From Solimonas sp041659605 (GTDB lineage: Bacteria; Pseudomonadota; Gammaproteobacteria; Nevskiales; Nevskiaceae): 64,000 nt of DNA. The notes beneath the pieces are model-generated. The model did no database searches. It was not told the origin of the DNA and saw nothing but the letters and a program-made list of their open reading frames with translations. This document shows, piece by piece, positions 24,322 to 32,278 of this stretch; within the stretch, counting starts at the first letter, position 1, and each line of letters starts with the position of its first letter. The stretch spans positions 186,001-250,000 of the forward strand of contig JBAZXW010000003.1 in assembly GCA_041659605.1 (NCBI GenBank). The letters run 5' to 3'. Both the position numbers and the translations under genes were made by a program.

Positions 24322-25047
24322 CTAGCCGCGAGCGATCTTGACCGCTTCCTTGAAGTCGAGGTCGCCCTGATACAGCGCGCGGCCGATCACCGCACCGGCG
24401 ACGCCGTCGTTTTCCAGCTCCCTGAGCCGGCGGATGTCGTCGAGGGAGCTGACGCCTCCGGAGGCGAGCACCGGCGTATTCAGTGCGCGCGCGAGGCTGC
24501 GCGTCGAATCGACGTTGAAGCCCTGCATCATCCCGTCCTTGGCGATGTCGGTGTAGATGATCGCCTCGACGCCGTCCCGCTCGCAGTGCATCGCGGTCTC
24601 GATGACGTCGTGGCTGGTCAGTTTGGCCCAGCCGTTGAGCGCGACGCGGCCATCCTTCGCATCGAGGCTGACGATGATGTGGCGCGGGAATTCGAGGCAG
24701 AGGTCGTGCAGGAAGTGCGGTGCGTTCACCGCCTTGGTGCCGATGATCACGTACTGCACGCCGGCATTGAGGTAACGCTGCACGGTCTCCTCGTCGCGGA
24801 TGCCGCCGCCGACCTGCACCGGAATGCTCAGCGCCGCGGCGATCGCTTCGACCACCTCGATGTTGACCGGGAGGCCCTTGATGGCGCCGTCGAGATCGAC
24901 GATGTGCACGCGCTCGGCGCCTTCGTCGGCCCAGCGCTTGGCAACGGTGACGGGGTCGTCGGAGAACACGGTCACGTCGTCCATGCGGCCTTGGCGCAGA
25001 CGCACGCACTGGCCGCCCTTCAGATCAATTGCGGGGATCAACAGCAT
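24322..25047 (-). CDS. hisA: ProFAR isomerase (HisA)
   Basis: 241-residue (beta/alpha)8 barrel that isomerises ProFAR to PRFAR. Seen: MLLIPAIDLKGGQCVRL (catalytic Asp8), PVQVGGGIRDEETVQRYL, and TDIAKDGMMQGFN with the second catalytic Asp and the phosphate-binding loop. Full length. It is flanked by spacer repeats on both sides, which is unusual inside a his operon. Confidence 0.96.
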   Translation of the reverse strand: MLLIPAIDLKGGQCVRLRQGRMDDVTVFSDDPVTVAKRWADEGAERVHIVDLDGAIKGLPVNIEVVEAIAAALSIPVQVGGGIRDEETVQRYLNAGVQYVIIGTKAVNAPHFLHDLCLEFPRHIIVSLDAKDGRVALNGWAKLTSHDVIETAMHCERDGVEAIIYTDIAKDGMMQGFNVDSTRSLARALNTPVLASGGVSSLDDIRRLRELENDGVAGAVIGRALYQGDLDFKEAVKIARG

Positions 25048-25191
25048 GGCTGGGATTGGTCAGGTGGAAACGCTTCGGTGCGATGAACGGCCCGTTAGAT
25101 TTGTGGTGCTGGCGCGGCGTGGATTCCTGACGTTGATCTGCACTCTGCCGAATTCGCCCGCGACTGGCAAGGTGAGCCGGGGATTTCAGGC

Positions 25192-25244
25192 ACTGCCGGT
25201 GGCAGTTCCTGCCCGGCAACCGCCCGGGGTTGGGGCCCCGGGCA
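25192..25244. repeat. Palindromic repeats in hisH-hisA spacer
   Basis: ACTGCC-ggt-GGCAGT (25192-25206) and TGCCCGG (25210-25216) facing CCGGGCA (25238-25244). They are in the 216-bp noncoding gap 25048-25263, which otherwise shows nothing recognisable. They resemble the GC-rich REP-like units elsewhere in the window. Confidence 0.55.
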
Positions 25245-25263
25245 GTCAGGCCCGGGCCTCTAA

Positions 25264-25905
25264 TCAGGGACTCCACTGAGTGAAGTTGGCGAGCAGCATC
25301 ATCCCGATGTTCTGCGACTTCTCGGGATGAAACTGGAAGGCGACGATGTTGTCGCGCGCGATCGCTGCGGCGAACGTATGTCCGTACTCGGCGGTGCCCA
25401 GAACATGTTCCGGGTTCGCCGGCGCAGCGTGGTAGCTGTGCACGAAGTAGAACCAGGCGTCGTCCGGCACGCCGGCCCAGACCGGATGCGGCTTGGTCTG
25501 GTGCACGCGGTTCCAGCCCATGTGCGGAACCTTGAGCCGTTCGCCGGCGCCGCCCGCCGGCGGATCGGGGAAGCGCACGACCTTGCCCGGGAACAGGCCC
25601 AGTGCCGGCACGCCGTTGTTCTCGTCGCTCCACTCGAGCATGACCTGCATGCCCAGGCAGATGCCGAGCATCGGCTTGCTGCGCGCCGCCTCGACGACCA
25701 TCTCGTTGAGCTCCAGGCGCTTGAGCTCCTTCATGCATTCGCGCACGCCGCCGACGCCGGGCAGCACCAGGCGGTCGCAGTCCATCAGGACCTTGGGGTC
25801 GTAGCTGACGACCACGCGGCTCGACGACGACACGCGCTCCAGCGCCTTGCCGAGCGAGTGCAGGTTGCCCATGCCGTAGTCGATGACGCCGATTGCTTCT
25901 GCCAT
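25264..25905 (-). CDS. hisH: Imidazole glycerol phosphate synthase, glutaminase subunit
   Basis: 213-residue class I amidotransferase giving ammonia from glutamine to HisF. The nucleophile is in LGICLGMQVML; FHPEKS near residue 195 carries the catalytic His and Glu. VIDYGMGNLHSLGKAL is the usual N-terminus. The start at 25905 is chosen for this N-terminus; no strong ribosome site is seen. It is 46 bp after hisB. Confidence 0.95.
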   Translation of the reverse strand: MAEAIGVIDYGMGNLHSLGKALERVSSSSRVVVSYDPKVLMDCDRLVLPGVGGVRECMKELKRLELNEMVVEAARSKPMLGICLGMQVMLEWSDENNGVPALGLFPGKVVRFPDPPAGGAGERLKVPHMGWNRVHQTKPHPVWAGVPDDAWFYFVHSYHAAPANPEHVLGTAEYGHTFAAAIARDNIVAFQFHPEKSQNIGMMLLANFTQWSP

Positions 25906-25951
25906 GGAGATGCTTGCCGGGGAGCGCCGCGAAAACGCGGGACGAAGACCT

Positions 25952-26572
25952 TCAGAGGCTGCCTTTTGTCGAAGGCGTGACGTCGCCCATGCGCGGATCG
26001 GCGCTGACGGCCATGCGCAGCGCGCGGCCGAAGGCCTTGAACACCGTCTCGACGATGTGATGGGCGTTGCGCCCGCGCAGGCTGTCGATGTGCAGCGTGA
26101 GCTTGGCGTGGTTGACGAAGCCCTGGAAGAACTCGCGGAACAGGTCGACGTCGAAATCGCCGATGCGCGCGCGCGGGAACTCGACGAAGTATTCCAGCCC
26201 CGGCCGCCCCGACAGGTCGACGACGACGCGCGACAGCGCCTCGTCGAGCGGCACGTAGCTGTGGCCGTAGCGCACGACACCTTTCTTGTCGCCCACCGCC
26301 TTGTCGAAGGCGAGGCCCAGGGTGATGCCGATGTCCTCGACCGTGTGGTGATCGTCGATCTGCCGATCGCCGGTCGCCTGGACGTCCAGGTCGATCAGGC
26401 CGTGGCGCGCAACCTGGTCCAGCATGTGGTCCAGAAACGGAAGGCCGGTGTCGAAACGCGACTGCCCCGAACCGTCGAGGTTCAGGCTGACACGGATCTG
26501 GGTCTCGCGCGTATTGCGCTCGACGCTGGCGGTACGGGCCATCGGGCCTGCGGCATCCAAAAGGGCGCTCAT
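25952..26572 (-). CDS. hisB: Imidazoleglycerol-phosphate dehydratase (monofunctional)
   Basis: 206 residues, dehydratase only; the N-terminal histidinol-phosphatase domain found in enteric HisB is absent. Metal-binding motifs are seen: GLPFLDHMLDQVARHG, DDHHTVEDIG and the second HHIVETVFKAFGRAL with the paired His/Glu. The ATG at 26572 has GGGGAG 6 nt upstream; a second ATG 10 codons later would give the commonest N-terminus. First his gene of the cluster, 57 bp after dtd. Confidence 0.95.
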   Translation of the reverse strand: MSALLDAAGPMARTASVERNTRETQIRVSLNLDGSGQSRFDTGLPFLDHMLDQVARHGLIDLDVQATGDRQIDDHHTVEDIGITLGLAFDKAVGDKKGVVRYGHSYVPLDEALSRVVVDLSGRPGLEYFVEFPRARIGDFDVDLFREFFQGFVNHAKLTLHIDSLRGRNAHHIVETVFKAFGRALRMAVSADPRMGDVTPSTKGSL

Positions 26573-26629
26573 GGTACTCCCCGGTCCGGCGAATTTGAAC
26601 AGAGGCTGAACGCGGCGCGGCGGGCCCGT

Positions 26630-27067
26630 TCAGGATTCGATCCAGAAGGTCACCGGGCCGTCGTTGACCAGTTCCACCTGCATATCCGCGCCAAACACGC
26701 CGCTGCCGACCGGATTCCAGGCCTCGCGCGCCCGGGCGACGAGATATTCATAGAGTTCGCGGGCTCGCTGCGGCGCTGCGGCGGTCGAGAACCCGGCCCG
26801 GGCTCCGCTGCGGGTGTCGGCGGCGAGGGTGAATTGCGGAACGAGCAACAGCCCGCCGGTGGTGTCGCGCAGACTCCGGTTCATGCGCCCCTGCGCATCC
26901 GCAAAGACCCGGTAGCCGAGCAGCCGGTCGAGCAGGCGATCAGCCTGGACCGGCTGGTCCTCGGGGCGCACGCCGACCAGAACAAGCAGTCCAGGACCGA
27001 TCGACGCGACGGTCTCGCCCTGCACCGAAACCGAGGCCCGCGTCACACGTTGCAGCAGTCCAATCAC
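26630..27067 (-). CDS. dtd: D-aminoacyl-tRNA deacylase
   Basis: 145 residues from a GTG start. Removes D-amino acids mischarged on tRNA. The two cross-dimer motifs are close to consensus: VPQFTLAAD (usually SQFTL) and NDGPVTFWIES (NxGPVT). It heads the long minus-strand run that continues into his and tat. The opposite side of its 5' region holds the candidate structured RNA, so its promoter overlaps that region. Confidence 0.95.
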   Translation of the reverse strand: MIGLLQRVTRASVSVQGETVASIGPGLLVLVGVRPEDQPVQADRLLDRLLGYRVFADAQGRMNRSLRDTTGGLLLVPQFTLAADTRSGARAGFSTAAAPQRARELYEYLVARAREAWNPVGSGVFGADMQVELVNDGPVTFWIES

Positions 27068-27103
27068 GTGTCCTCGGCTGGTCGCTGTCGGAAATTTCCT
27101 ACA

Positions 27104-27251
27104 AGTTGTCGGGTGTTCTGTCGGACATCACCCGACCCGGTGTCCACTGAAACTGTGTCCGTTCCGTCGGACCGCCCCTAGTTTGGTCCGGCGGAGCAAC
27201 ATGGTTTTTCCTCCTCCCTTCGGCCCGGCCCCAACGCCGGGCCTTTTTTTT
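27104..27251 (+). ncRNA. Candidate structured small RNA or leader (three hairpins)
   Basis: Three strong stems follow one another on the + strand: GTCGGGTG/CACCCGAC (27108-27115 with 27129-27136), CCGTCGGACC/GGTCCGGCGG (27164-27173 with 27185-27194, one G-U pair), and a terminator stem at 27222-27243 followed by eight T. No open frame on + upstream needs this terminator. A palindrome GGAAATTTCC is at 27090-27099. No promoter was identified with confidence. It could be a free small RNA, an attenuated leader, or part of the dtd 5' region read on the other strand. Confidence 0.45.
27222..27251 (+). terminator. Intrinsic terminator
   Basis: Perfect 8-bp GC stem GGCCCGGC (27222-27229) with GCCGGGCC (27236-27243), 6-nt loop, and T8 at 27244-27251. 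It is the clearest intrinsic terminator in the window. It lies 25 bp before the acyltransferase start, with no + strand coding gene before it for more than 12 kb. Confidence 0.85.
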
Positions 27252-27262
27252 GTGCGCGCCGA

Positions 27263-27268
27263 TACAAT
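27263..27268 (+). promoter_or_regulatory. -10 element for acyltransferase gene
   Basis: TACAAT (5/6 of consensus) ends 8 bp before the ATG at 27277. A start of transcription about 7 bp downstream would give a leaderless or nearly leaderless mRNA. No good -35 is visible, since the preceding bases are the terminator. Confidence 0.4.
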
Positions 27269-27276
27269 CCCGCGCC

Positions 27277-28137
27277 ATGCGCCTATTGTTCCACGTTCTT
27301 GCCCGTCTGCCGCTGGTCGTGCTGCATGGTTTCGGCAACCTGATCGGCTGGTTTCTCTGGCTCGTGCCCAACGGCCGCCGCCATGCCGCCTACCGCAACC
27401 TGGCGGTCTGCATGCCGGAACTGACCGCCGCGCAGCGGCACCGGCTGGTGCGACGCTCGCTGTGCCACGAGGTCAAGACCATTCTCGAAATGCCGGTGGC
27501 CTGGCTGGCATCGGAAGAGCGGGTCCTCGGCATGGTCAAGGAATGGCGCGGCGGCGAAGTCATCGATCAGGCACTGGCGCAAGGCAAGGGCATGATTCTG
27601 CTGACCCTGCACCAGGGCAACTGGGAGGCCTGCGCGATTCCGTTCTCGAAGCGCTACCTTGCGACCGGGCTGTACAAACCGCAGCCGGGTACGATCAACG
27701 ATCTGTCGGTGCAGGGCCGCGGCCGTTTTGGCGGCAAGCTCCTCGCCGCCGAGAGTGGGGTCGGCCGCAAGTGCGTCGAGGTGCTGGCGCGCAACGAGAC
27801 CATTTATTTCATGCCTGACCAGGACCCCCCCAAGGGTCGCGGCGTGTTCGCCCCGTTCTTCGGCGTCGCCGCGCACACGCCGACGCTGGTCGCCAAGCTG
27901 GTCAAGCTGTCCGGCGCCCCGGTGGTGTTCTTCTACGGCGAACGTCTGCCCTGGGGCCGCGGCTTCGTCGCCCACTGGTTCGCGGCGCCGCCGGAGATCT
28001 ACAGCGACGATCTGGAGACCTCCGTCGCCGGCATGAACGCGGGCCTGGAGCGCTGCGCGCGCGACTGCACGGAGCAGTACTGGTGGGGCTACAAGCGTTT
28101 CCGCCGCCGGCCCGAGGGCGAGCCGCGCATGTATTGA
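27277..28137 (+). CDS. LpxL/HtrB-like lysophospholipid acyltransferase
   Basis: 286-residue acyltransferase of the lipid A late-acylation family at the inner membrane. An N-terminal hydrophobic anchor (LLFHVLARLPLVVLHGFGNLIGWFLWLV) is followed by the catalytic H-x4-E in LTLHQGNWEA and PDQDPPKGRGVFAPFFG. The C-terminal QYWWGYKRFRRRPEG is typical of LpxL/LpxM. Which acyl chain it adds is not clear; ornithine-lipid or glycan acylation are other possibilities in the family. A terminator and -10 element precede it closely. Confidence 0.87.
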   Translation: MRLLFHVLARLPLVVLHGFGNLIGWFLWLVPNGRRHAAYRNLAVCMPELTAAQRHRLVRRSLCHEVKTILEMPVAWLASEERVLGMVKEWRGGEVIDQALAQGKGMILLTLHQGNWEACAIPFSKRYLATGLYKPQPGTINDLSVQGRGRFGGKLLAAESGVGRKCVEVLARNETIYFMPDQDPPKGRGVFAPFFGVAAHTPTLVAKLVKLSGAPVVFFYGERLPWGRGFVAHWFAAPPEIYSDDLETSVAGMNAGLERCARDCTEQYWWGYKRFRRRPEGEPRMY

Positions 28138-28150
28138 GCCGCGGCGCGGT

Positions 28151-28173
28151 GCCCCGGGCTGCGCCCGGGCTAC
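28151..28173. repeat. REP-like palindrome
   Basis: CCCGGGC-tgc-GCCCGGGCTAC, sharing the CCGGGCTAC end with the repeat at 2466-2522. It lies just after the acyltransferase stop. A TACAAT at 28184-28189 downstream may be the -10 of the ABC operon. Confidence 0.55.
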
Positions 28174-28280
28174 AAAACCTACTTACAATCCGCGTCCACA
28201 TCGGAACTCCGCGGCGCGCTGGCAGTCACAGCAGCGCTCGGTTCCGCCGAACTTCCACCAACAAGCATCGAACGAGGGGT

Positions 28281-29222
28281 ATGGATAACGAAGTCCTGAT
28301 CGAGGCGCGCGCACTGACGCGCCGCTATGGACCGACCGTGGCCGTCGAGAGTCTGAATCTCACGCTGCGCAAGGGCGAAATTCTCGGCCTGCTGGGCCCC
28401 AACGGCGCCGGCAAGTCGACGACGATGAAGATGCTCACCGGCAATCTCGCGCCCAGCGGCGGCGAGATCCTGGTCAAGGGCGAGTCGCTGCACGACGAGC
28501 CCAAGGCCGCCAAGCGCCATCTCGGCTATCTGCCGGAACAGCCGCCGGTGTATCCGGAACTGACCGTCGACGAGTACCTGCGCTACTGTGCCGGCCTGCA
28601 TCGCATCGTCGCGAAGGCGCGCGATGCGGCGGTCGAATCGGCCAAGCGCGACTGCGGCCTCGGCGAGGTCGGCCAGCGACTCATCGGCAATCTGTCGAAA
28701 GGCTATCAGCAGCGCGTCGGCATCGCGCAGGCGATCATCCATCGCCCGCCGGTGGTGATCCTCGACGAGCCGACCGTCGGCCTCGACCCGATCCAGATCC
28801 GCGAGATCCGCAAGCTGATCAAGGACCTGGGCCAGAACCACAGCGTGATCCTGTCGAGCCACATCCTGCCGGAGATCCAGGCGGTGTGCTCGCGCGTGAT
28901 GATCATCGCGCGCGGCCGCGTGGTCTATAACGAAACGCTCGAGGCCAGCCGCGCCGGCCGCATGGGCGCGATCAGCCTGGGCCTGCGCCGCGCACCGGAT
29001 ATCGCGGCGCTGTCCGCCATCGCCGGCGTGAAGCATGTCGGCGCGCTGGAGGACGGTCGCTTCCGCATCGATCCGGCCGCTGACGCCGATCCGCGCGAAG
29101 CCATTGCCGACGCCGCGGCCCGCGGCAACTGGGGCCTCTTCGAACTGAGCGCACATACGCACACGCTCGAAGAGGTGTTCGTCGAACTGACCTCCGGCGA
29201 CGAAACGAGGAGCGCCGCATGA
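28281..29222 (+). CDS. ABC transporter ATPase, GldA-like
   Basis: 313 residues. Walker A GPNGAGKST, signature LSKGYQQRVGIAQA, Walker B VVILDEPTVGLDP and the H-loop in SSHILPEIQ are all intact, followed by a C-terminal domain of about 90 residues. Start with CGAGGGG just upstream. The family is the ABC-2 exporter/GldA type. Its stop overlaps the next start (ATGA), so it pairs with the permease; two accessory genes follow. The substrate is unknown. Confidence 0.92.
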   Translation: MDNEVLIEARALTRRYGPTVAVESLNLTLRKGEILGLLGPNGAGKSTTMKMLTGNLAPSGGEILVKGESLHDEPKAAKRHLGYLPEQPPVYPELTVDEYLRYCAGLHRIVAKARDAAVESAKRDCGLGEVGQRLIGNLSKGYQQRVGIAQAIIHRPPVVILDEPTVGLDPIQIREIRKLIKDLGQNHSVILSSHILPEIQAVCSRVMIIARGRVVYNETLEASRAGRMGAISLGLRRAPDIAALSAIAGVKHVGALEDGRFRIDPAADADPREAIADAAARGNWGLFELSAHTHTLEEVFVELTSGDETRSAA

Positions 29223-29965
29223 ACAACGTCTTCAACATTGCGCGCTGCGAACTGCGGCGCATCTTCCTGTCGCCGCTGGCCTGGGCGGTGCTGGCGATCA
29301 TCCAGTTCATCATGGGCTTCGTGTTCATCAACCTGCTCGCCGAGTTCGCCGCCAATTCCGGCACGGGCGCCGAGCAGTTCGGCGTCTCCGACTACATCGG
29401 CGGCTCGCTGTACGGCTTCGCGACGATCCTGCTGCTGCTGATCATGCCGCTGATGACGATGCGGTTGTTCTCCGAGGAACGGAAGGCGCAGAGCATCACA
29501 CTGCTGTTTTCGGCGCCGATCTCGCTGACCGAGATCGTGCTCGGCAAGTTCGCCGGGCTGCTCGGCTTCGTCGCCGCGATCGTGCTGCTGCTGGCGGCGA
29601 TGCCGCTGTCGCTGCACTGGTCGACCGATCTCGACTGGGGGCGCCTCGCCGCCGGCCTGTTCGGCCTGTTCCTGCTGATGATGGCCTTCGGCGCCGCCGG
29701 CCTGTTCGTGTCGTCGCTGACGCGCGAGCCGACCATCGCCGCGGTCGGCAGCTTCGGCCTGCTGCTGGTGGTGTGGCTGATCAACATCCTCGCCTACAAC
29801 GACAGCGTTCCGTTCAAGGAAGTGTTCGGCTACCTGTCGCTGATCGATCATTTCGAAAGCCTGCGTCGCGGCGTCTTCGACACCGCCGACGCGATCTATT
29901 ACGTCCTGTTCTCGGCGCTGTTCCTGTGGCTGACGGTGCTGCGCCTCGACATCGAACGTAACTAA
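29219..29965 (+). CDS. ABC-2 type permease
   Basis: 248 residues with about six transmembrane helices (e.g. SPLAWAVLAIIQFIMGFVFINL, GFATILLLLIMPLMTMRLF). Resembles the GldF-type permease of the GldA/GldG set. FSEERKAQSITLLFSAPISLTEIVLGKF between TM2 and TM3 is the coupling motif of this class. Overlaps the ATPase gene by 4 nt. Forms the channel of the putative exporter. Confidence 0.9.
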   Translation: MNNVFNIARCELRRIFLSPLAWAVLAIIQFIMGFVFINLLAEFAANSGTGAEQFGVSDYIGGSLYGFATILLLLIMPLMTMRLFSEERKAQSITLLFSAPISLTEIVLGKFAGLLGFVAAIVLLLAAMPLSLHWSTDLDWGRLAAGLFGLFLLMMAFGAAGLFVSSLTREPTIAAVGSFGLLLVVWLINILAYNDSVPFKEVFGYLSLIDHFESLRRGVFDTADAIYYVLFSALFLWLTVLRLDIERN

Positions 29966-29981
29966 CGATCCACCTCCACTC

Positions 29982-31376
29982 ATGACCAAGAAACAGACTC
30001 TGATCCAGCAGCTGATCAACGGCGTGCTGGTGCTCGCCGTCATCGGCCTGCTCGGCTTCCTGTCGCTGCGCTTCAAGACCGAGCTCGACTGGACCGCGAA
30101 CAAGCGCAACACCCTGACCGACGCCAGCGTGCAGCAGCTCGGCGCGATGTCCGATCCGATCATCTTCTACGTGTTCGCGCCCAGCGGTGCCGATTCGCGC
30201 CGCGCCGTCGAGGAAGACCTCGGCAAGTACCAGCGCGCCAAGCCGGACATCCGCATCGAGTTCGTCGACCCGAGCGCGTCGCCACAGAAGGTGCGCGAGT
30301 TCAACATCAACTTCATCGGCGAGGTCGTGGTTGAGTACCAGGGCCGGCGCGAGAACCTGCAGGCGACCACCGAGCAGTCGATCACGACGGCGCTGCAGCG
30401 CCTGACCTATGCGGGCGAGCAGTACGTGGTCTTCCTCGAAGGCCACGGCGAACGTGCGACCGAAGGCCAGGGGCCCGAGAGCGTCGCGCGCTTCGCGCAA
30501 GCCTTGCGCGACAAGGGTCTCAAGGTGCAGGGCCTCAACCTGGTCAAAACGCCGAGCATCCCGGACAACACCAGCGTGCTGGTGCTCGCCTCGCCGAGCT
30601 CGAAGCTGTTCGACGGCGAGATCGAGCTGATCCGCAACTACGTGAAGAACGGCGGCAATCTGCTGTGGCTGGCGGATCCGGACTTCCCCGCCGGCAATGG
30701 CGCGCTGGCGACGGACCTGGGCATCGAATGGCAGAACGGCTACGCCATCCTGCCGGAGTACGAAGTCCTGGGCACGGGTCACCCCGGCTTCTTCGCCGCG
30801 GTCAGCTACCCGCCCAATCCGGTGACGCAGGGACTGGGACTGGTGACGCTGTTCCCGCTGGTGCGCTCGGTCAAGAGCGTCGGCGCCGAGGGCTGGACCG
30901 CGCAGCCGATGCTGGAGACCTCGGACGCCGCCTGGCTCGAAACCGGCAACATCGAGTCCGGCCACGTCGCGCTCGATCCGACCGACATCCCGGGTCCGCT
31001 GACGATCGGCCTGACGCTGACGCGCCAGTACACACCGCCGCCATCGCCGGACACGCCTGCGGATGCGCCGACTCAGGTGCCCGAGAAGGACAAGCCGGCC
31101 GCGCGCGCGCAGCGCATCGCGGTGATCGGCGACGCCGACTTCCTGTCCGACGCCTATGTCGGCGAACTCGGCAACCAGCAGCTGGGCCTCAACGTCCTGC
31201 AATGGCTGGCCAGCCGCGATGCGCAGCTGAACATCGACCTCAAGAAAGCGCCGGACACGATGCTGTACCTGCCGAGCTGGGCGCTGATCACGATCGCCGG
31301 CCTGTTCATTCTGCTGCTGCCACTGGGACTGCTCGGCTACGGTGTCGGCCGCTGGGTCCTGCGTCGGCGCAAGTGA
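29982..31376 (+). CDS. GldG-like ABC auxiliary protein
   Basis: 464 residues: an N-terminal membrane anchor, then a large extracytoplasmic domain of the ABC auxiliary (GldG-like) family. The body contains EGHGERATEGQGPESVARFAQ and GNLLWLADPDFP, and a C-terminal transmembrane helix (WALITIAGLFILLLPLGLLGYGVG) precedes a short basic tail. Gliding proteins are named from Flavobacterium, but the same set is widespread in non-gliding bacteria; role here is unknown. 16 bp after the permease gene. Confidence 0.87.
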   Translation: MTKKQTLIQQLINGVLVLAVIGLLGFLSLRFKTELDWTANKRNTLTDASVQQLGAMSDPIIFYVFAPSGADSRRAVEEDLGKYQRAKPDIRIEFVDPSASPQKVREFNINFIGEVVVEYQGRRENLQATTEQSITTALQRLTYAGEQYVVFLEGHGERATEGQGPESVARFAQALRDKGLKVQGLNLVKTPSIPDNTSVLVLASPSSKLFDGEIELIRNYVKNGGNLLWLADPDFPAGNGALATDLGIEWQNGYAILPEYEVLGTGHPGFFAAVSYPPNPVTQGLGLVTLFPLVRSVKSVGAEGWTAQPMLETSDAAWLETGNIESGHVALDPTDIPGPLTIGLTLTRQYTPPPSPDTPADAPTQVPEKDKPAARAQRIAVIGDADFLSDAYVGELGNQQLGLNVLQWLASRDAQLNIDLKKAPDTMLYLPSWALITIAGLFILLLPLGLLGYGVGRWVLRRRK

Positions 31377-31386
31377 GGAATCGGCG

Positions 31387-32277
31387 ATGAAGCACACACA
31401 GCTCAACCTGGGCCTGGCGGTCGCCGTCGCCGGCCTCGCGGTCGCGGTCTGGGTCAGCCGCGAGAAGCCGGAGCAGCACCTGCCCCTGACGCCGCTGGCC
31501 GAAGCCGATCTGAAAACCATCGCGATCGGCCATCCGGATGCCAAGACCATCCGCCTGGAGAAAATCCGGCTGGAACAGGGGGGCGAGGCCTGGCGCCTGA
31601 CCGAGCCGGTCAACGCGCCAACCGATGCGCTCGAAGTCAGCAGCCTGATCGGCCTGGCCAAGCTCGACGTGCTGCGCAGCCTGCCACTGGGCGAGGTCCA
31701 GCCCGGCGAGCTCGGCCTGGATCCGGCGAAGTTCACGGTGACGCTCAACGATATCGAGCTGGCCTTCGGCGACACCGAGCCGATCGAATACCGGCGCTAC
31801 GTCAAGGCCGACAGCCAGGTCGCGCTGGTCTCCGATCCGCCGAGCGCGGCGCTGGATGCGGATTACAGCGACCTCGTTTCCAAGGACCTGATTCCCGCGA
31901 CGGCGAAGATTCTGCGCATCGAAGTGCCGGGGCTGATCGTGCGCCGTGGCGAGGACGACAAAGGCTGGATTGCCGACGGCGCGGCTGACACCGAGCAGTT
32001 GCAGGCCTTCGCCGAGGCGTGGAAGAACGCGCGCGCGATGTGGAATGCGCGCATGCCCGAAGGCGCCGCCGCGAGCGGCGAGACGGTGCGCATCGTCACC
32101 GCAGAAGGCGAGATCCAGCTGCGTGTCGCCGCACGCGAACCGCAGCTGCTGATCGATCGCCCGGACTACGGCCTGCGCTACACGCTGTCGAAGGCCGACG
32201 CCGACCGGCTGCTCAAGCTCGCGCCGGCACTGACGCCGAGCCCCTCGGCAGCGCCGTCGCCTCCGGCCGAGGGGTAA
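31387..32277 (+). CDS. DUF4340 domain protein
   Basis: 296 residues. One N-terminal transmembrane helix (LGLAVAVAGLAVAVWV), then an extracytoplasmic domain that matches DUF4340, usually found as the last partner of GldG-like ABC sets. Repeated beta-strand segments such as EAWRLTEPVNAPTDALEVSSLIGLAKLDVLR are typical. C-terminal tail rich in Pro/Ser. Start 10 bp after the GldG-like gene; its stop is 1 bp before mutM. Confidence 0.87.
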   Translation: MKHTQLNLGLAVAVAGLAVAVWVSREKPEQHLPLTPLAEADLKTIAIGHPDAKTIRLEKIRLEQGGEAWRLTEPVNAPTDALEVSSLIGLAKLDVLRSLPLGEVQPGELGLDPAKFTVTLNDIELAFGDTEPIEYRRYVKADSQVALVSDPPSAALDADYSDLVSKDLIPATAKILRIEVPGLIVRRGEDDKGWIADGAADTEQLQAFAEAWKNARAMWNARMPEGAAASGETVRIVTAEGEIQLRVAAREPQLLIDRPDYGLRYTLSKADADRLLKLAPALTPSPSAAPSPPAEG

Positions 32278-32278
32278 C

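Noticed and set aside
24301..24360. Possible small gene in the hisA-hisF spacer
   Set aside because: Open frames there are shadows of hisA or repeat sequence, with no ribosome site.
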